A DNA stretch of 64,000 nt, from assembly GCF_030817595.1 (NCBI RefSeq), contig NZ_JAUSZN010000001.1, positions 1,062,001 to 1,126,000 of the forward strand, in the 5' to 3' direction. The notes beneath the pieces were generated by a model that saw nothing but the letters and a program-made list of their open reading frames with translations, had not been told where the DNA came from and did not search any database. Positions within the stretch are counted from its first letter, which is position 1. The number at the start of each line of letters is the position of its first letter. The position numbers and the translations under genes were made by a program. Below are positions 33,983-42,646 of the stretch, one piece after another. The DNA comes from Neobacillus niacini (GTDB lineage: Bacteria; Bacillota; Bacilli; Bacillales; Cytobacillaceae).

Positions 33983-34097
33983 ATTATTTTCCCCCTTATT
34001 TTATCACTTAGTTCCTTCATTCTTATATTAACTGTTGTGTTTTTTCAACAAATATAGCTATTAACCCATACATAATTAATCCACCTTTAAGATTTTT

Positions 34098-34180
34098 TCT
34101 TCTTTAATAGAATAAGAAAAGCGATTCTTCGTTATTGAAGTATCGCCCCCGTTACTTTAAGTGTAATACTTCACATCCAT
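34098..34180 (-). repeat. Intergenic repeat, copy 14
   Basis: TTCTTCTTTAATAGAATAAG, AAAAGCGATTCTTCGTTATTGAAGTATCGC, then CCCCGTTACTTTAAGTGTAATACTTCACA, the right-half variant also seen at 18290. It lies about 60 bp after the LtrA stop. Confidence 0.6.
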
Positions 34181-34240
34181 TACTTTAAAATAATCATCTT
34201 CAATAACATTAAGAGTAACCAGTTCAAGACATCCTCTCTC

Positions 34241-35401
34241 CTAAAAGTTTTTATTATCTTCCTCAATTCCAATTCTCGGATGAATCTCATTTGTCAACGG
34301 TTGCTTTTTATTAGAAATTGTTAGTTTAGTAAAGATAATAAAAAACAAGGTTAATTCAGCTATTATTAAAATATTTGGTACTACAATAATCAAATTAATA
34401 ATAAAAAAGACAGTTAAAATTCCTAAGAATAACCCTAAATGATAAATTTTCAATCGGTGGTGCACATGTCTATATTGATGGAAAACAAAGGTAGTTGACA
34501 GGAAATAGAGCAATACAGATCCAAAAGCAAAAAATATGATAAATGAGTAATGGACCTCATGTAAAAACAATAGCCTGATAGATGCTGCAATCATGCTCAA
34601 AGACATTAAAATAAACAGATGACCATAAATAATGATTTGGCCGGATGTTTGTAAAGACTTGTCAAGTTTCTTCTCCATGTTATCGAAATATTGCCACCAC
34701 ATCGATATAATCAGGATAAATGAAATGACCGCAAAGCCTATTGAATTCCAATTTCCTTTTGTAGGCTGAATGATCGCAAGTGTACTAATAAGAGCTTCCC
34801 CAAAGAGAATAATGGTAAATAAACCAAATCGCTCTAATAAATGAGCCGTATTTGTGGGAACCTTTTCTAAGCATTTTCGTCCAAGCACCGGGACAATGAT
34901 ATCAATAAGGATTCCCGTATACAACACAGCATATCGAACCCAAGAATCAAAAAAGACAGACAATAATGAAATGACGATTCCAATCCAAAAATACCTTCCA
35001 AAAAAGAGGGCTGCTTGTTTTCGAACTCCCGTTTCTATACGCTGGACAATAAGATATTGGATTGCAGTCACTGCTCTTAAGCCAATATAACCAATTAAAA
35101 AAGAAAGATAATAAGAATCAAAATCAACTGATAAACTTGATGTCATAATTAGTACAAAAAACATTTGCAGAATTAAAAAGATACGTTGGTGAAATAAATC
35201 TTTTCCAAACCGGTTAATAAATATGGTTTGCCCTACCCAAGCCCACCAGATAGGAATAAAAATTAATACAAACTTTACTAAATACTCTGTATGGATATGA
35301 CCATCTTCAACATGAAGTAAAACATGAGTCGCAGCCGCAACCGCCGCCACAAATAACAAATCATAAAAGAGTTCTAACCAGGTCACTTTCTTTTCTTCCA
35401 T
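34241..35401 (-). CDS. Low temperature requirement protein A (LtrA) family membrane protein
   Basis: This 386-residue protein starts KKVTWLELFYDLLFVAAVAAATHVL, the diagnostic LtrA family N-terminus (VxxxELFYDLxFV), and has about 11 membrane helices, including FGLFTIILFGEALISTLA. In Listeria LtrA is needed for growth at low temperature; the transported substrate is not known. It is unrelated to intron-encoded LtrA. GGAGGGAG precedes the ATG. Monocistronic. Confidence 0.92.
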   Translation of the reverse strand: MEEKKVTWLELFYDLLFVAAVAAATHVLLHVEDGHIHTEYLVKFVLIFIPIWWAWVGQTIFINRFGKDLFHQRIFLILQMFFVLIMTSSLSVDFDSYYLSFLIGYIGLRAVTAIQYLIVQRIETGVRKQAALFFGRYFWIGIVISLLSVFFDSWVRYAVLYTGILIDIIVPVLGRKCLEKVPTNTAHLLERFGLFTIILFGEALISTLAIIQPTKGNWNSIGFAVISFILIISMWWQYFDNMEKKLDKSLQTSGQIIIYGHLFILMSLSMIAASIRLLFLHEVHYSFIIFFAFGSVLLYFLSTTFVFHQYRHVHHRLKIYHLGLFLGILTVFFIINLIIVVPNILIIAELTLFFIIFTKLTISNKKQPLTNEIHPRIGIEEDNKNF

Positions 35402-35671
35402 TTCTGCACTCCCTCCAATTCTTTCTAGTTACTAGTATGATGGAAATATATAGTGATTGAAAGAGAAAATAAAATTGACATAGACCATTTACCATAGCTT
35501 GCAAAACACAAGCCGAATAATAAGAAAACGAAAGAGAAATCCTTACATCCTAAATTTTATGTAATAAACACTTCATTAAATTAAATAATCAGACAATTAG
35601 GTATAACGTCACTTCTTTCATTTTGGTATATTATGGTAACATGAACGTAGTTTTAAACGAGGAGGAAATGT

Positions 35672-36229
35672 ATGACCAAGACCATCGGCCTTATATGTGG
35701 TAGTTTACGAAAAAACTCTTATAATCGAATCATTGCTCAATCATTAACAGAGCTGGATGATTCCCTTCAATTTCGTTGGATCGAGATCAATGATCTGCCT
35801 TTGTTCAACGAAGACTTAGAAATAAGCGTTCCAGAAACAGTGTCATCATATAAATCTGCTATCCAGGACGTTGACGGTATCGTTATTGTAAGTCCAGAGT
35901 ACAATTCTGGAATTCCAGGCGTATTAAAGAATGCATTGGACTGGGCATCAAGACCTCGGGAATCTGCCGTTCTTAGCAGAAAACCGGTTGGTTTAATTGG
36001 TGCAACTCCTGGGGGATTAGGTACTGCCTTTGCTCAATTGCAAATCAAACAAGTACTAGAGGCCATGCAGGTTCATGTTCTTCCATTTCAAAAAGTGTTG
36101 ATTTCCCAAGTACATAAAAAGATTGATTCTGAACAGAAAACCCTTACAGACGAACAAACAAAACGTTATCTTCAACAATATTTACACCATTTTATTCATT
36201 GGATCGATCACACTCCAGCCCTAGATTAA
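35672..36229 (+). CDS. NADPH-dependent FMN reductase family protein
   Basis: This 185-residue flavodoxin-like enzyme has the FMN phosphate-binding loop GSLRKNSYN (residues 10-18) and the isoalloxazine loop PEYNSGIPGVLKNALDW. AGGAGG precedes the ATG. Relatives reduce FMN, quinones, azo dyes or chromate with NADPH. It could supply reduced FMN to an LLM monooxygenase, but the LLM gene is 13 kb away. A gene for an isochorismatase-like hydrolase follows. Confidence 0.92.
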   Translation: MTKTIGLICGSLRKNSYNRIIAQSLTELDDSLQFRWIEINDLPLFNEDLEISVPETVSSYKSAIQDVDGIVIVSPEYNSGIPGVLKNALDWASRPRESAVLSRKPVGLIGATPGGLGTAFAQLQIKQVLEAMQVHVLPFQKVLISQVHKKIDSEQKTLTDEQTKRYLQQYLHHFIHWIDHTPALD

Positions 36230-36349
36230 TTAAAAAGTTCCAAAATTTTCAATCATTCTTATTAAAATACTACTAACACATATTGAGTTTTTAGAAAACG
36301 AATTCCATTAATATATTCAATTACATTGGAACAAACGAAGGAGTTTAAC

Positions 36350-36394
36350 ATGGATTTTCCTATCTATGAATCTTCTTCGATTACTTATACTTAA
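36350..36394 (+). CDS. Possible 14-codon upstream ORF
   Basis: GAAGGAG lies 7 bp before ATG 36350, which opens MDFPIYESSSITYT and stops at 36394, 19 bp before the hydrolase start. The good RBS suggests it is translated. It may be a leader peptide or a start relic. No attenuator hairpin is seen between it and the hydrolase. Confidence 0.35.
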   Translation: MDFPIYESSSITYT

Positions 36395-36413
36395 TTAAAG
36401 GGAGGACAATAAA

Positions 36414-37058
36414 ATGTCTGATTTCTATTCTCGTCTTAATAAAGATAATGCGGCCGTTCTTTTAGTTGATCATCAAACCGGCCTTATCTCCGGTCTTGTG
36501 CGTGACTATGGTGTTGATGAATTCAAGAACAATGTTATGGCTCTTGCTAACACTGCTAAATTTTTTGATTTACCAGTTATTTTAACAACAAGCTTTGAAA
36601 ACGGGCCAAATGGACCACTCATGCAAGAATTGGGTGAACTTTTTCCACATGCGCCAAAAATAGCTCGTCCTGGACAAATTAACGCATGGGATAATGAAGA
36701 TTTTGTCAAAGCAATCCAAGAAACTGGAAAAAAACAACTGATCATTGCGGGCGTAGTAACAGATGTTTGTGTTGCATTTCCTGCACTTTCCGCTGTGAAC
36801 GCTGGTTATGAAGTATTTGTTGCTACTGATGCTTCTGGAACATTCAGTAAACAAGTAGCGGATGCGGCATTAACGCGTATGGCCCATGGTGGGGTGCAGC
36901 TTCTGAACTGGTTTAGCATAGCGTGCGAATTACAACGTGATTGGCGCAATGATGTTGAAGGTTTTGGCGCTTTAATTTCTAGCCATCTTCCTGGTTATCA
37001 AAATCTTATTGGAAGCTATAGGGGAGCTCAGAGAGATTTCAGCAAGCAGCCTAATTAG
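36414..37058 (+). CDS. Isochorismatase-like cysteine hydrolase (YcaC type)
   Basis: This 214-residue protein has the isochorismatase-fold triad: Asp19 in LLVDHQTGLI, a Lys/Arg in the middle loop, and nucleophile Cys119 in GVVTDVCVAFPALSA. The C-terminal RDWRNDVEGFGAL matches YcaC-type hydrolases, which form octamers. The substrate is unknown (amides, N-carbamoyl or nitrile compounds in relatives). AAAGGGAGG precedes the ATG; a terminator follows. Confidence 0.88.
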   Translation: MSDFYSRLNKDNAAVLLVDHQTGLISGLVRDYGVDEFKNNVMALANTAKFFDLPVILTTSFENGPNGPLMQELGELFPHAPKIARPGQINAWDNEDFVKAIQETGKKQLIIAGVVTDVCVAFPALSAVNAGYEVFVATDASGTFSKQVADAALTRMAHGGVQLLNWFSIACELQRDWRNDVEGFGALISSHLPGYQNLIGSYRGAQRDFSKQPN

Positions 37059-37140
37059 AATAGCAGCTTATTTATAACTCACTTTTTCCAATATAAAGCT
37101 TCTGGCTTAATCAAGAAAAAGGCGTTTTTCTGAAGTAACT

Positions 37141-37188
37141 AAAGCCTAATTTCTCACTTATAACACATGAGAAATTAGGCTTTTTATA
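37141..37188 (+). terminator. Terminator after isochorismatase-like gene
   Basis: AAAGCCTAATTTCTCA (from 37141) and TGAGAAATTAGGCTTT (to 37183) are perfect 16-bp arms, followed by TTATATTTG. Confidence 0.85.
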
Positions 37189-37255
37189 TTTGTATCTCCT
37201 TAACGTTGTAAATCCGCGTTTTGCTGGTGGTACCCCCAAAAAAGCTAACGACGAT

Positions 37256-37289
37256 TGTTCAACTAAACTGCCCTGTTAGTTCAATTATA
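37256..37289 (-). repeat. Intergenic repeat, left half, copy 15
   Basis: GTTCAACTAAACTGCCCTGTTAGTTCAATTATAA: the left half in near-consensus form, 28 bp after the acetyltransferase stop. Confidence 0.65.
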
Positions 37290-37316
37290 ATATAAAATGT
37301 GTCCACCAAAGTATTG

Positions 37317-37784
37317 CTATATCATTATAGAAAAAGTGGGTTCATCGAAGGTCATTTTATTTTCTTCTGAAAAACCAAATTTCAAATAAAATAATCTCCC
37401 CGCTTCATTTTCTGGATGAACCGTTAAATAAAGACGGTTACAAGCAGGATGGTTATATCTAATATTTCTGATTAATTCATTTAATGCTTTTGATCCCAAT
37501 CCGTTTCTTTGAAATCTTTTATCTATGAAAAAATGAAATAACCAGTAATCATCTTTACTATCTGGTGTATAATGCAGATTGAAAAAGCCTACCATCTTAT
37601 TTTGATTGTAAATTCCATATGGTTCTACCATTTTTCCACCTGGTCTTATATATGCTTTAGCAAGAGCAATAGCGACGGGAGGATTAATAGATGCAACAAA
37701 TTTCTGTTGTTCATCGTGGACAGATAGTTCAAGCGCTTCGCGCCAATTGTCTGAACTTATTAATTTAATACTTATATCTGACAT
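37317..37784 (-). CDS. GNAT acetyltransferase of the polyamine (BltD/PaiA-like) type
   Basis: This 155-residue GNAT protein has WLFHFFIDKRFQRNGLGSKALN (acetyl-CoA motif RNGLGSKA) and LTVHPENEAGRLFYLKFGF, resembling spermine/spermidine acetyltransferases such as BltD. It lies 102 bp downstream of paiB on the same strand. In B. subtilis PaiA (acetyltransferase) and PaiB form one operon, so a role in polyamine acetylation is reasonable but not certain from sequence. Confidence 0.85.
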   Translation of the reverse strand: MSDISIKLISSDNWREALELSVHDEQQKFVASINPPVAIALAKAYIRPGGKMVEPYGIYNQNKMVGFFNLHYTPDSKDDYWLFHFFIDKRFQRNGLGSKALNELIRNIRYNHPACNRLYLTVHPENEAGRLFYLKFGFSEENKMTFDEPTFSIMI

Positions 37785-37886
37785 ACTAACACCTCATTTA
37801 TCTTACTCAGTATTCAACTATCCCTGCTTCATTCGGTGAGTTAAATATATCGCGGGAGTATGACCTGAAAATTTATATGTCATTTT

Positions 37887-38495
37887 TTAATCTTTTTCCA
37901 TTACTTCTGCCATTTGTTTTGAATTTGGATTTTCTTCATTTTGTAATTTATCAATTATGTTATGATAATCTTTTTCATTTCGGTTCTGACTTAATTTATA
38001 TGCAGCCTGAATTTCTTCCACCTTAATCTTAAAGCCAACTATCCCTTTCAGTTCACTTTCTAAGAGGTCAGGGGAAAGTTTATCCCATAAAACAGGATTT
38101 TCACGATTTTCTTCATATTTTTCCAGCATTATTGTTAATTCTTCTATTAATTCATTTTTCTCTAAAATGCTTGCTTTACCATATGCATGGACGGCTTTAT
38201 AATTCCATGTTGGAACTTCTTCATGCCCATACCAAGAGGAAGAAATGTAAGCGTGCGGTCCCTGAAACATAACAAGCACATCTTCACAGGTTTCAAATGT
38301 TTTCCACTGAGGATTTCCATAAGCCATATGCCCAGTAATATAGTAATCATCACCTTTTTTATTTAACCCTAAAGGCAAATGAGTGGCTACTGGTTTCCCT
38401 TGTTTTGTTGTGACAATCGTGCCAAAAGAGCTATTTTGAACAAAATCCCAAATTTCATCCACATTTGTGACCTTAAAATATTTTGGAATATACAT
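37887..38495 (-). CDS. paiB: PaiB family FMN-binding negative transcriptional regulator
   Basis: This 202-residue protein has the PaiB/FMN-binding split-barrel fold: MYIPKYFKVTNVDEIWDFVQ, FGTIVTTKQGKPVATHLPLGL, HMAYGNPQWK, VMFQGPHAYISSSWYGHEEVPTWNYKAVHAYGK. In B. subtilis PaiB is described as a negative regulator of sporulation and protease genes. It is upstream of a polyamine-type acetyltransferase in the same direction. AAGGGGG precedes the ATG. Confidence 0.92.
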   Translation of the reverse strand: MYIPKYFKVTNVDEIWDFVQNSSFGTIVTTKQGKPVATHLPLGLNKKGDDYYITGHMAYGNPQWKTFETCEDVLVMFQGPHAYISSSWYGHEEVPTWNYKAVHAYGKASILEKNELIEELTIMLEKYEENRENPVLWDKLSPDLLESELKGIVGFKIKVEEIQAAYKLSQNRNEKDYHNIIDKLQNEENPNSKQMAEVMEKD

Positions 38496-38564
38496 AATAA
38501 TCCCCCTTTCAAAAAATGTTATATGAGTATTTTGGTCATTATAAAGTCCATTTGTTCTTCATCA

Positions 38565-38693
<129 letters not shown>

Positions 38694-38720
38694 TTAATAC
38701 CTCCCTAGCATGTATTATTG

Positions 38721-38779
38721 TTGCAAATGCAATAATAATAACATATATTAAACTTAACCTAACTTTGTTGCATTTGCAA
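38721..38779. promoter_or_regulatory. Paired operator-like palindromes upstream of yczE-like gene
   Basis: TTGCAAATGCAA (38721-38732) and TTGCATTTGCAA (38768-38779) are palindrome-like sites (TTGCA-NN-TGCAA) 47 bp apart in the promoter region. The repeated form suggests a dimeric repressor. No regulator gene is adjacent. Confidence 0.5.
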
Positions 38780-38809
38780 CAAAAAATAATGATAAAGAGG
38801 TCGAGTAAA

Positions 38810-39451
38810 GTGAAATATGTTTTTTATGTATTAGGAATTTTAATAGTAACCCTTGGTATTTCTTTCACAATACAATCAGACCTTGGAACTTCTCCTTTTG
38901 ATGCACTTTTGGTAGGACTGTCCATAAATGTGGGGCTTACTGTAGGAAGTTGGGAAATAATAATAGCTTTAATATTGATATGTTGTAATTCATTGTTAAA
39001 AAGACAAAGACCAGAAGTTTTGGGGTTGTTAACAGCATTTATAACGGGTATTGGTATTGATATGTGGCTTTTTTTATTGCACAATTTGATAACACCTGAA
39101 CTATGGTACAGCCAAGTTGTTTGTTTCGGAATCGGCTTAGTTGTTATAGGATTAGGAACCGCAACATATTTACACACAAACTTTGCACCCATTCCAGTTG
39201 ACCGATTAACCTTAATCATACAAGAATTAACTAAAACAAATATATTTTTTGCGAGGACATATATTTACCTCGTATTCTTGATGTTAGCAATGATTTCAAA
39301 TGGACCAATTGGCGTTGGAACTTTATTAACCGTTTGTTTAGGTGGGATAATCCTAAATACCTTCATGCCACTTACTTCAAAAGTAATAGATCGCATATTA
39401 ACCCACTCTAATACACCCAATATTGATAAAGATAAAAACCATTCAATATAG
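38810..39451 (+). CDS. YczE/YyaS/YitT-family integral membrane protein
   Basis: This 213-residue protein has five to six membrane helices and the family motifs GISFTIQSDLGTSPFDAL and GIGIDMWLFLLHN, with FAPIPVDRLTLIIQELTK. I place the start at GTG 38810 (AAAGAGG seven bp before). B. subtilis YczE is implicated in surfactin/polyketide production through Sfp-dependent enzymes; other members are unassigned. Two operator-like palindromes precede it, a terminator follows. Confidence 0.85.
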   Translation: MKYVFYVLGILIVTLGISFTIQSDLGTSPFDALLVGLSINVGLTVGSWEIIIALILICCNSLLKRQRPEVLGLLTAFITGIGIDMWLFLLHNLITPELWYSQVVCFGIGLVVIGLGTATYLHTNFAPIPVDRLTLIIQELTKTNIFFARTYIYLVFLMLAMISNGPIGVGTLLTVCLGGIILNTFMPLTSKVIDRILTHSNTPNIDKDKNHSI

Positions 39452-39495
39452 TAACGGGTTCAGTTACCTGTCACAAAATTTAATTTTGTAAAGCA

Positions 39496-39538
39496 AATAG
39501 ACCATCAAATTGTAATATAAAATGATGGTCTATTTTTA
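39496..39538 (+). terminator. Terminator after yczE-like gene
   Basis: AATAGACCATCA (39496-39507) and TGATGGTCTATT (39523-39534) form a perfect 12-bp stem, then TTTATT. Confidence 0.82.
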
Positions 39539-39975
39539 TTGGTATACAGGCATTTATACTAGTAGATTTTATTTTTTTGTTACAGAATTTGTATACCAAT
39601 TTGCAGACTAACAGACACTTCTGTAAGGGTGCAAATTACGGTACATTTTAACCGGCAATTTTGCTAACAGAAATAAATTGGGAAAACGAAAAAAATCGCT
39701 TAACAGGAGCGTTAGCGATTTTTATTTATTATTGGGTCCTTCTTTAACTAAAGCACCCATTAGTTTAAGTGCATTTGTTCACAAACTTCTTTCAGGAATG
39801 TTGCACGTATCTTCAATAAGGGGTAGCGTCAGGAAAATGCGGATTTACAACGATAAGGAAATTCCAAATTAAAAAGCCCAACTTCTCTGCAAAACAAAAT
39901 AGAGAAAGTGAGCTTTTCAGTTACTTCATTATTTTTATTTGAACTAATATAAAACTGCTAAGTTGATTTTTTAGC
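39539..39975. other. Intergenic region with two hairpins and a repeat half-copy
   Basis: No gene. AAAAATCGCT.../...AGCGATTTTT hairpin at 39691-39724, the right-half repeat variant (AACTAAAGCACCCATTAGTTTAAG...TTCACAAACTT) at 39740-39789, and the DJ-1 gene's terminator at 39871-39918. Confidence 0.6.
39871..39918 (-). terminator. Terminator after DJ-1/PfpI gene
   Basis: On the minus strand AAAAGCTCACTTTCTCT pairs imperfectly with AGAGAAGTTGGGCTTTT and is followed by T-run. It lies about 58 bp after the DJ-1 stop. Confidence 0.65.
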
Positions 39976-40608
39976 TCAGCTATTTATTGAATTCATTAAC
40001 TGGAAGTAGTATTCAGGTTTATGAGTCTTATTTAGGTTATACCAGGAATGTAATGTATCTGGTGCAAATACATCTAATTTTTTCAGAACTTCCATCGCAA
40101 ATTCCAGAGGAGCTATTCCTGATGCAGTAACTAAATTCGCATCAGATACCGCAGATCCCACCTCATAGAACTTTTCTCCTTTATAGTTAGGACATACCAT
40201 TTTAGTGTATTCTAAATTATTACTTGTATGCTTTATAGTATCTAAGTATCCCATATTCGCAAGGGCCTCAGTTGCACCACAAATTGCAGCAACAATAGTG
40301 CCAAGCTTTAAAGCTTGGCCAATTCTTTCCAAGATAGGTTGATGAATTTCTTCACTCCAAGTAGTCCCTCCTGGTAAAATTAAAAGATCTTTACTCTCAA
40401 GAGTACATTCATCAAGGGAAATATCTGGTTTTATGCTCAGTCCTCCCATAGTAGTAATCATTTCTTTATTAGCTCCTACTGTAATTACTTTTAAAGGTGC
40501 TAAATCTTTTTTGAAATATCTTCCTGAGTTTAGTTCAGCAATTAAATATCCATATTCCCAGTCCGACATTGTATTAAATACATATAGAAAAACTTTTTTT
40601 GTTTGCAT
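39976..40608 (-). CDS. DJ-1/PfpI family (type 1 glutamine amidotransferase-like) protein
   Basis: This 210-residue protein has the DJ-1/PfpI nucleophile elbow VAAICGATEALA (Cys in AICG), preceded by LLILPGGTTWSEE. Start ATG 40608 (MQTKKVFLYVF) has TTGGAGTG as RBS. Such proteins are proteases, glyoxalase III-like or stress chaperones; this subgroup (YdeA-like) is uncharacterised. It is downstream of a WYL-type regulator gene on the same strand, with a perfect inverted repeat in its promoter. Confidence 0.88.
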   Translation of the reverse strand: MQTKKVFLYVFNTMSDWEYGYLIAELNSGRYFKKDLAPLKVITVGANKEMITTMGGLSIKPDISLDECTLESKDLLILPGGTTWSEEIHQPILERIGQALKLGTIVAAICGATEALANMGYLDTIKHTSNNLEYTKMVCPNYKGEKFYEVGSAVSDANLVTASGIAPLEFAMEVLKKLDVFAPDTLHSWYNLNKTHKPEYYFQLMNSINS

Positions 40609-40650
40609 CCAATAACACTCCAATCACAATTGATATAGCTATTATAATAC

Positions 40651-40681
40651 AACTTCCCTGACAGTTAACGTCAGGGAAGTT
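40651..40681. promoter_or_regulatory. Perfect 12-bp inverted repeat in DJ-1 promoter
   Basis: AACTTCCCTGAC (40651-40662) and GTCAGGGAAGTT (40670-40681), 7-bp spacer. On the minus strand it lies just upstream of a TATAAT-like -10 element (about 40644) for the DJ-1 gene and 2 bp after the regulator's stop. There is no T-run, so an operator is more likely than a terminator. Confidence 0.6.
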
Positions 40682-40682
40682 C

Positions 40683-41646
40683 TCATACTTGATGAAATTT
40701 TATTAATTCCGACAGAACTTCAATAAGTCTTTTCTTAAGACTTATTGGCTCAATAACTTTAATAGATTTATTGTACGGTAAAAGTAAATAAGGTACATAT
40801 GTATGTATCATATCTTTTTCAAGAAGAAAAACTGCTTGATTTGAAGTCCGTTCTTGTAAATAATGTCCTAAAAACCAATGTTGGCAAATATCAGCCAATA
40901 CACTTTTATCCCCATTAATAACCAAAGAAATAATCCCTTCCTTATCTTCTATAGTGGGAAGAAGACTTTTTATAAAAAAGTCACGTGCTGAAAAATTTTC
41001 TGGGCCGGTTAAACTTATTTTCGGTTAGCATTAGACTTTCAATTCGATCTACTCTAAAACTACGGATATCATTCCTAAGATGACAAAATCCAATCACATA
41101 CCACTTATTATTCCAATAGATAATTCTGTACGGATCGACCAATCTATAATTTAATTGCTTTTCGCCACTTTTATGGTAAAGAATTTTTACTGAGTACCCG
41201 TCAGCAACGGCCTGCTCCAACTCCTTCAAAAAAGGTTCCATAGAGAGTGAACTTAATCGACTTATTACTTCAAGACTAGTTAAATGTTGGTTTATCTTTG
41301 TTTCCTGCTCTTGATTTGAGTATTTACTTAGTTTTGAAATGGCCCTATTTAGTGCTTCACCTCCATAATATCCGGCTTCTTCTGCAAAAAAAACAGCGTG
41401 AAATAGTGAAGTTTGCTCCTCAAAATCAAAAAAAAGAGGAGCCTCAATAAAATTGTTCAATAAAGTGTATCCACCGTTATGTCCTGGTTCTGAAATTATA
41501 GGTACGCCACTTGTTGAAATTGTATCAATATAACGATACACAGTCCTTATATTCATCTCTAACTTTTCTGAAATTTGTTTTGCAGTAATTTTTTCACCTG
41601 AACGAAGCATCCATAGAATTGCTAACATATTGTCAATTTTAGGCAT
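40683..41646 (-). pseudogene. YafY-type HTH-WYL transcriptional regulator, one frameshift
   Basis: The N-terminal part (from 41646) has the HTH: ITAKQISEKLEMNIRTVYRYIDTISTSG, then the WYL domain (LVDPYRIIYWNNKWYVIGFC, IRSFRVDRIESLML). After NRP the frame ends. One base less in the CGGCCC run near 41003 lets it continue as ENFSARDFFIKSLLP and through SLKKRLIEVLSELIKFHQV. Total 964 bp is one more than a multiple of three. The full 320 residues match family length. It probably controlled the DJ-1 gene. Confidence 0.83.
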
Positions 41647-41673
41647 ATAATTCCACCTCTATATGAAATTTAT

Positions 41674-41950
41674 TTATTTTCTAATATATATTTCCGATTT
41701 TTGGTATAACTCATCAACTGTTCCTTTCCGATAGCTTTCTATAAAAATAGGATCTCCAACTATATCATCTTGCCCGATAACGAACCAAGTTTCCTTCCAA
41801 TCTCCGTTATTAGAGCCAACTAGTGATTGCTCTTCAATATCAACTCTGTTCATTCTCTAGTTGTGAATTTGCAAAGATGGTAAAACCATTGTATCCAATG
41901 GAAATCTCTCTTTTTATTAATAAGTCTAACAACTTATACAATTCATTCAT
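41674..41950 (-). pseudogene. Small unrecognised protein (possibly SMI1/SUKH-like), one frameshift
   Basis: A strong RBS (AGGAGG) precedes ATG 41950, whose frame reads MNELYKLLDLLIKREISIGY...LENEQS and stops. Skipping one base gives VDIEEQSLVGSNNGDWKETW, then FVIGQDDIVGDPIFIESY, to a stop at 41674. The VIGQDDIVGDPIFI pattern resembles SMI1/KNR4 (SUKH) immunity-type proteins, but the match is weak. About 91 residues if repaired. Confidence 0.5.
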
Positions 41951-41992
41951 AAGGTCCTCCTACACAGTTTGCACCTATCCAGAAAAGAAAAA

Positions 41993-42077
41993 CTTCTTTA
42001 ACTATCCTGCTTCGTTAGTTCAATAAGAAAAATGCCTTGCTTCCCTTATTGAGGCAAAGCACCAGGTAGTTAAATAA
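41993..42077 (-). repeat. Intergenic terminator-type repeat, copy 16
   Basis: CTTCTTTAACTATCCTGCTTCGTTAGTTCAATAAG, AAAAATGCCTTGCTTCCCTTATTGAGGCAAAG, GCACCAGGTAGTTAAATAAC. The GCCTCAAT.../...AAGGCATTTTT hairpin with T-run reads on the minus strand. It ends 1 bp before the stop at 42079. Confidence 0.75.
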
Positions 42078-42078
42078 C

Positions 42079-42498
42079 TTATATCTGTTCTTGATAAATA
42101 TTTAATCGTAAAGGCTCTAATTTTAATGGTATTTTAAACTCTTCAAGATTTTCTACCAAATGATAAAAATCATCCACATCCCCATCGGTATCAAAATACC
42201 ATTCTGACGCTTCCAAACTTCTAAGTTCATTAGTTGGGGTAAATACAAATTCACAATGGAGTTGTTCCATCCCAGAATACTCATCATCTTCATAGACAGT
42301 AAATTGTCTAACGAAATCAAAGTAAAATAATTCTTCACCTGTAAAATCGTATACTCCACATTGGAAAAGTAAAGCTATTTCCTCTTCTCCTTCAACTGGT
42401 TGTCTTCCAAACGATTTAAATTCATTCCAAACATTTGCTATATTAGTTGTATTTTCCTTCTCCTTGAGGAATCCTTCAGCATTTTGGACAGTAATCAT
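42079..42498 (-). CDS. Hypothetical acidic protein
   Basis: This 139-residue protein is acidic (many Glu/Asp), has no signal or membrane helix, and includes FYFDFVRQFTVYEDDEYSGM and ASEWYFDTDGDVDDFYHLVE. GGAGAG precedes the ATG. I do not recognise a family. Acidic, mid-size cytosolic proteins next to a possible immunity-like gene can be immunity proteins, but nothing proves that here. Confidence 0.6.
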   Translation of the reverse strand: MITVQNAEGFLKEKENTTNIANVWNEFKSFGRQPVEGEEEIALLFQCGVYDFTGEELFYFDFVRQFTVYEDDEYSGMEQLHCEFVFTPTNELRSLEASEWYFDTDGDVDDFYHLVENLEEFKIPLKLEPLRLNIYQEQI

Positions 42499-42549
42499 AT
42501 CGTCTCTCCTTTAACCAACTTAGTATGTTTCCCCTTATTATTCCAAATC

Positions 42550-42641
42550 CTTCTTCAACTAAACTGCCCGTTATCTCAATAAAAACAGCCACCAAAATAG
42601 CAGCTGGATCTTCATTGTAAACACCTCTGGGCTAGTTCAAG
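42550..42641 (-). repeat. Intergenic terminator-type repeat, copy 17
   Basis: CTTCTTCAACTAAACTGCCCGTTATCTCAATAA, AAACAGCCACCAAAATAGCAGCTGGATC and GGGCTAGTTCAAG. It lies 6 bp after the stop of the repaired lipoprotein gene at 42647. Confidence 0.7.
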
Positions 42642-42646
42642 TTTAA

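Noticed and set aside
34241..35401. LtrA-family protein as an intron maturase
   Set aside because: It is an integral membrane protein of the low-temperature-requirement family with no RT motif; the shared name is coincidence.
39678..39872. 64-residue plus-strand frame
   Set aside because: It overlaps a hairpin and the repeat half-copy; no RBS.
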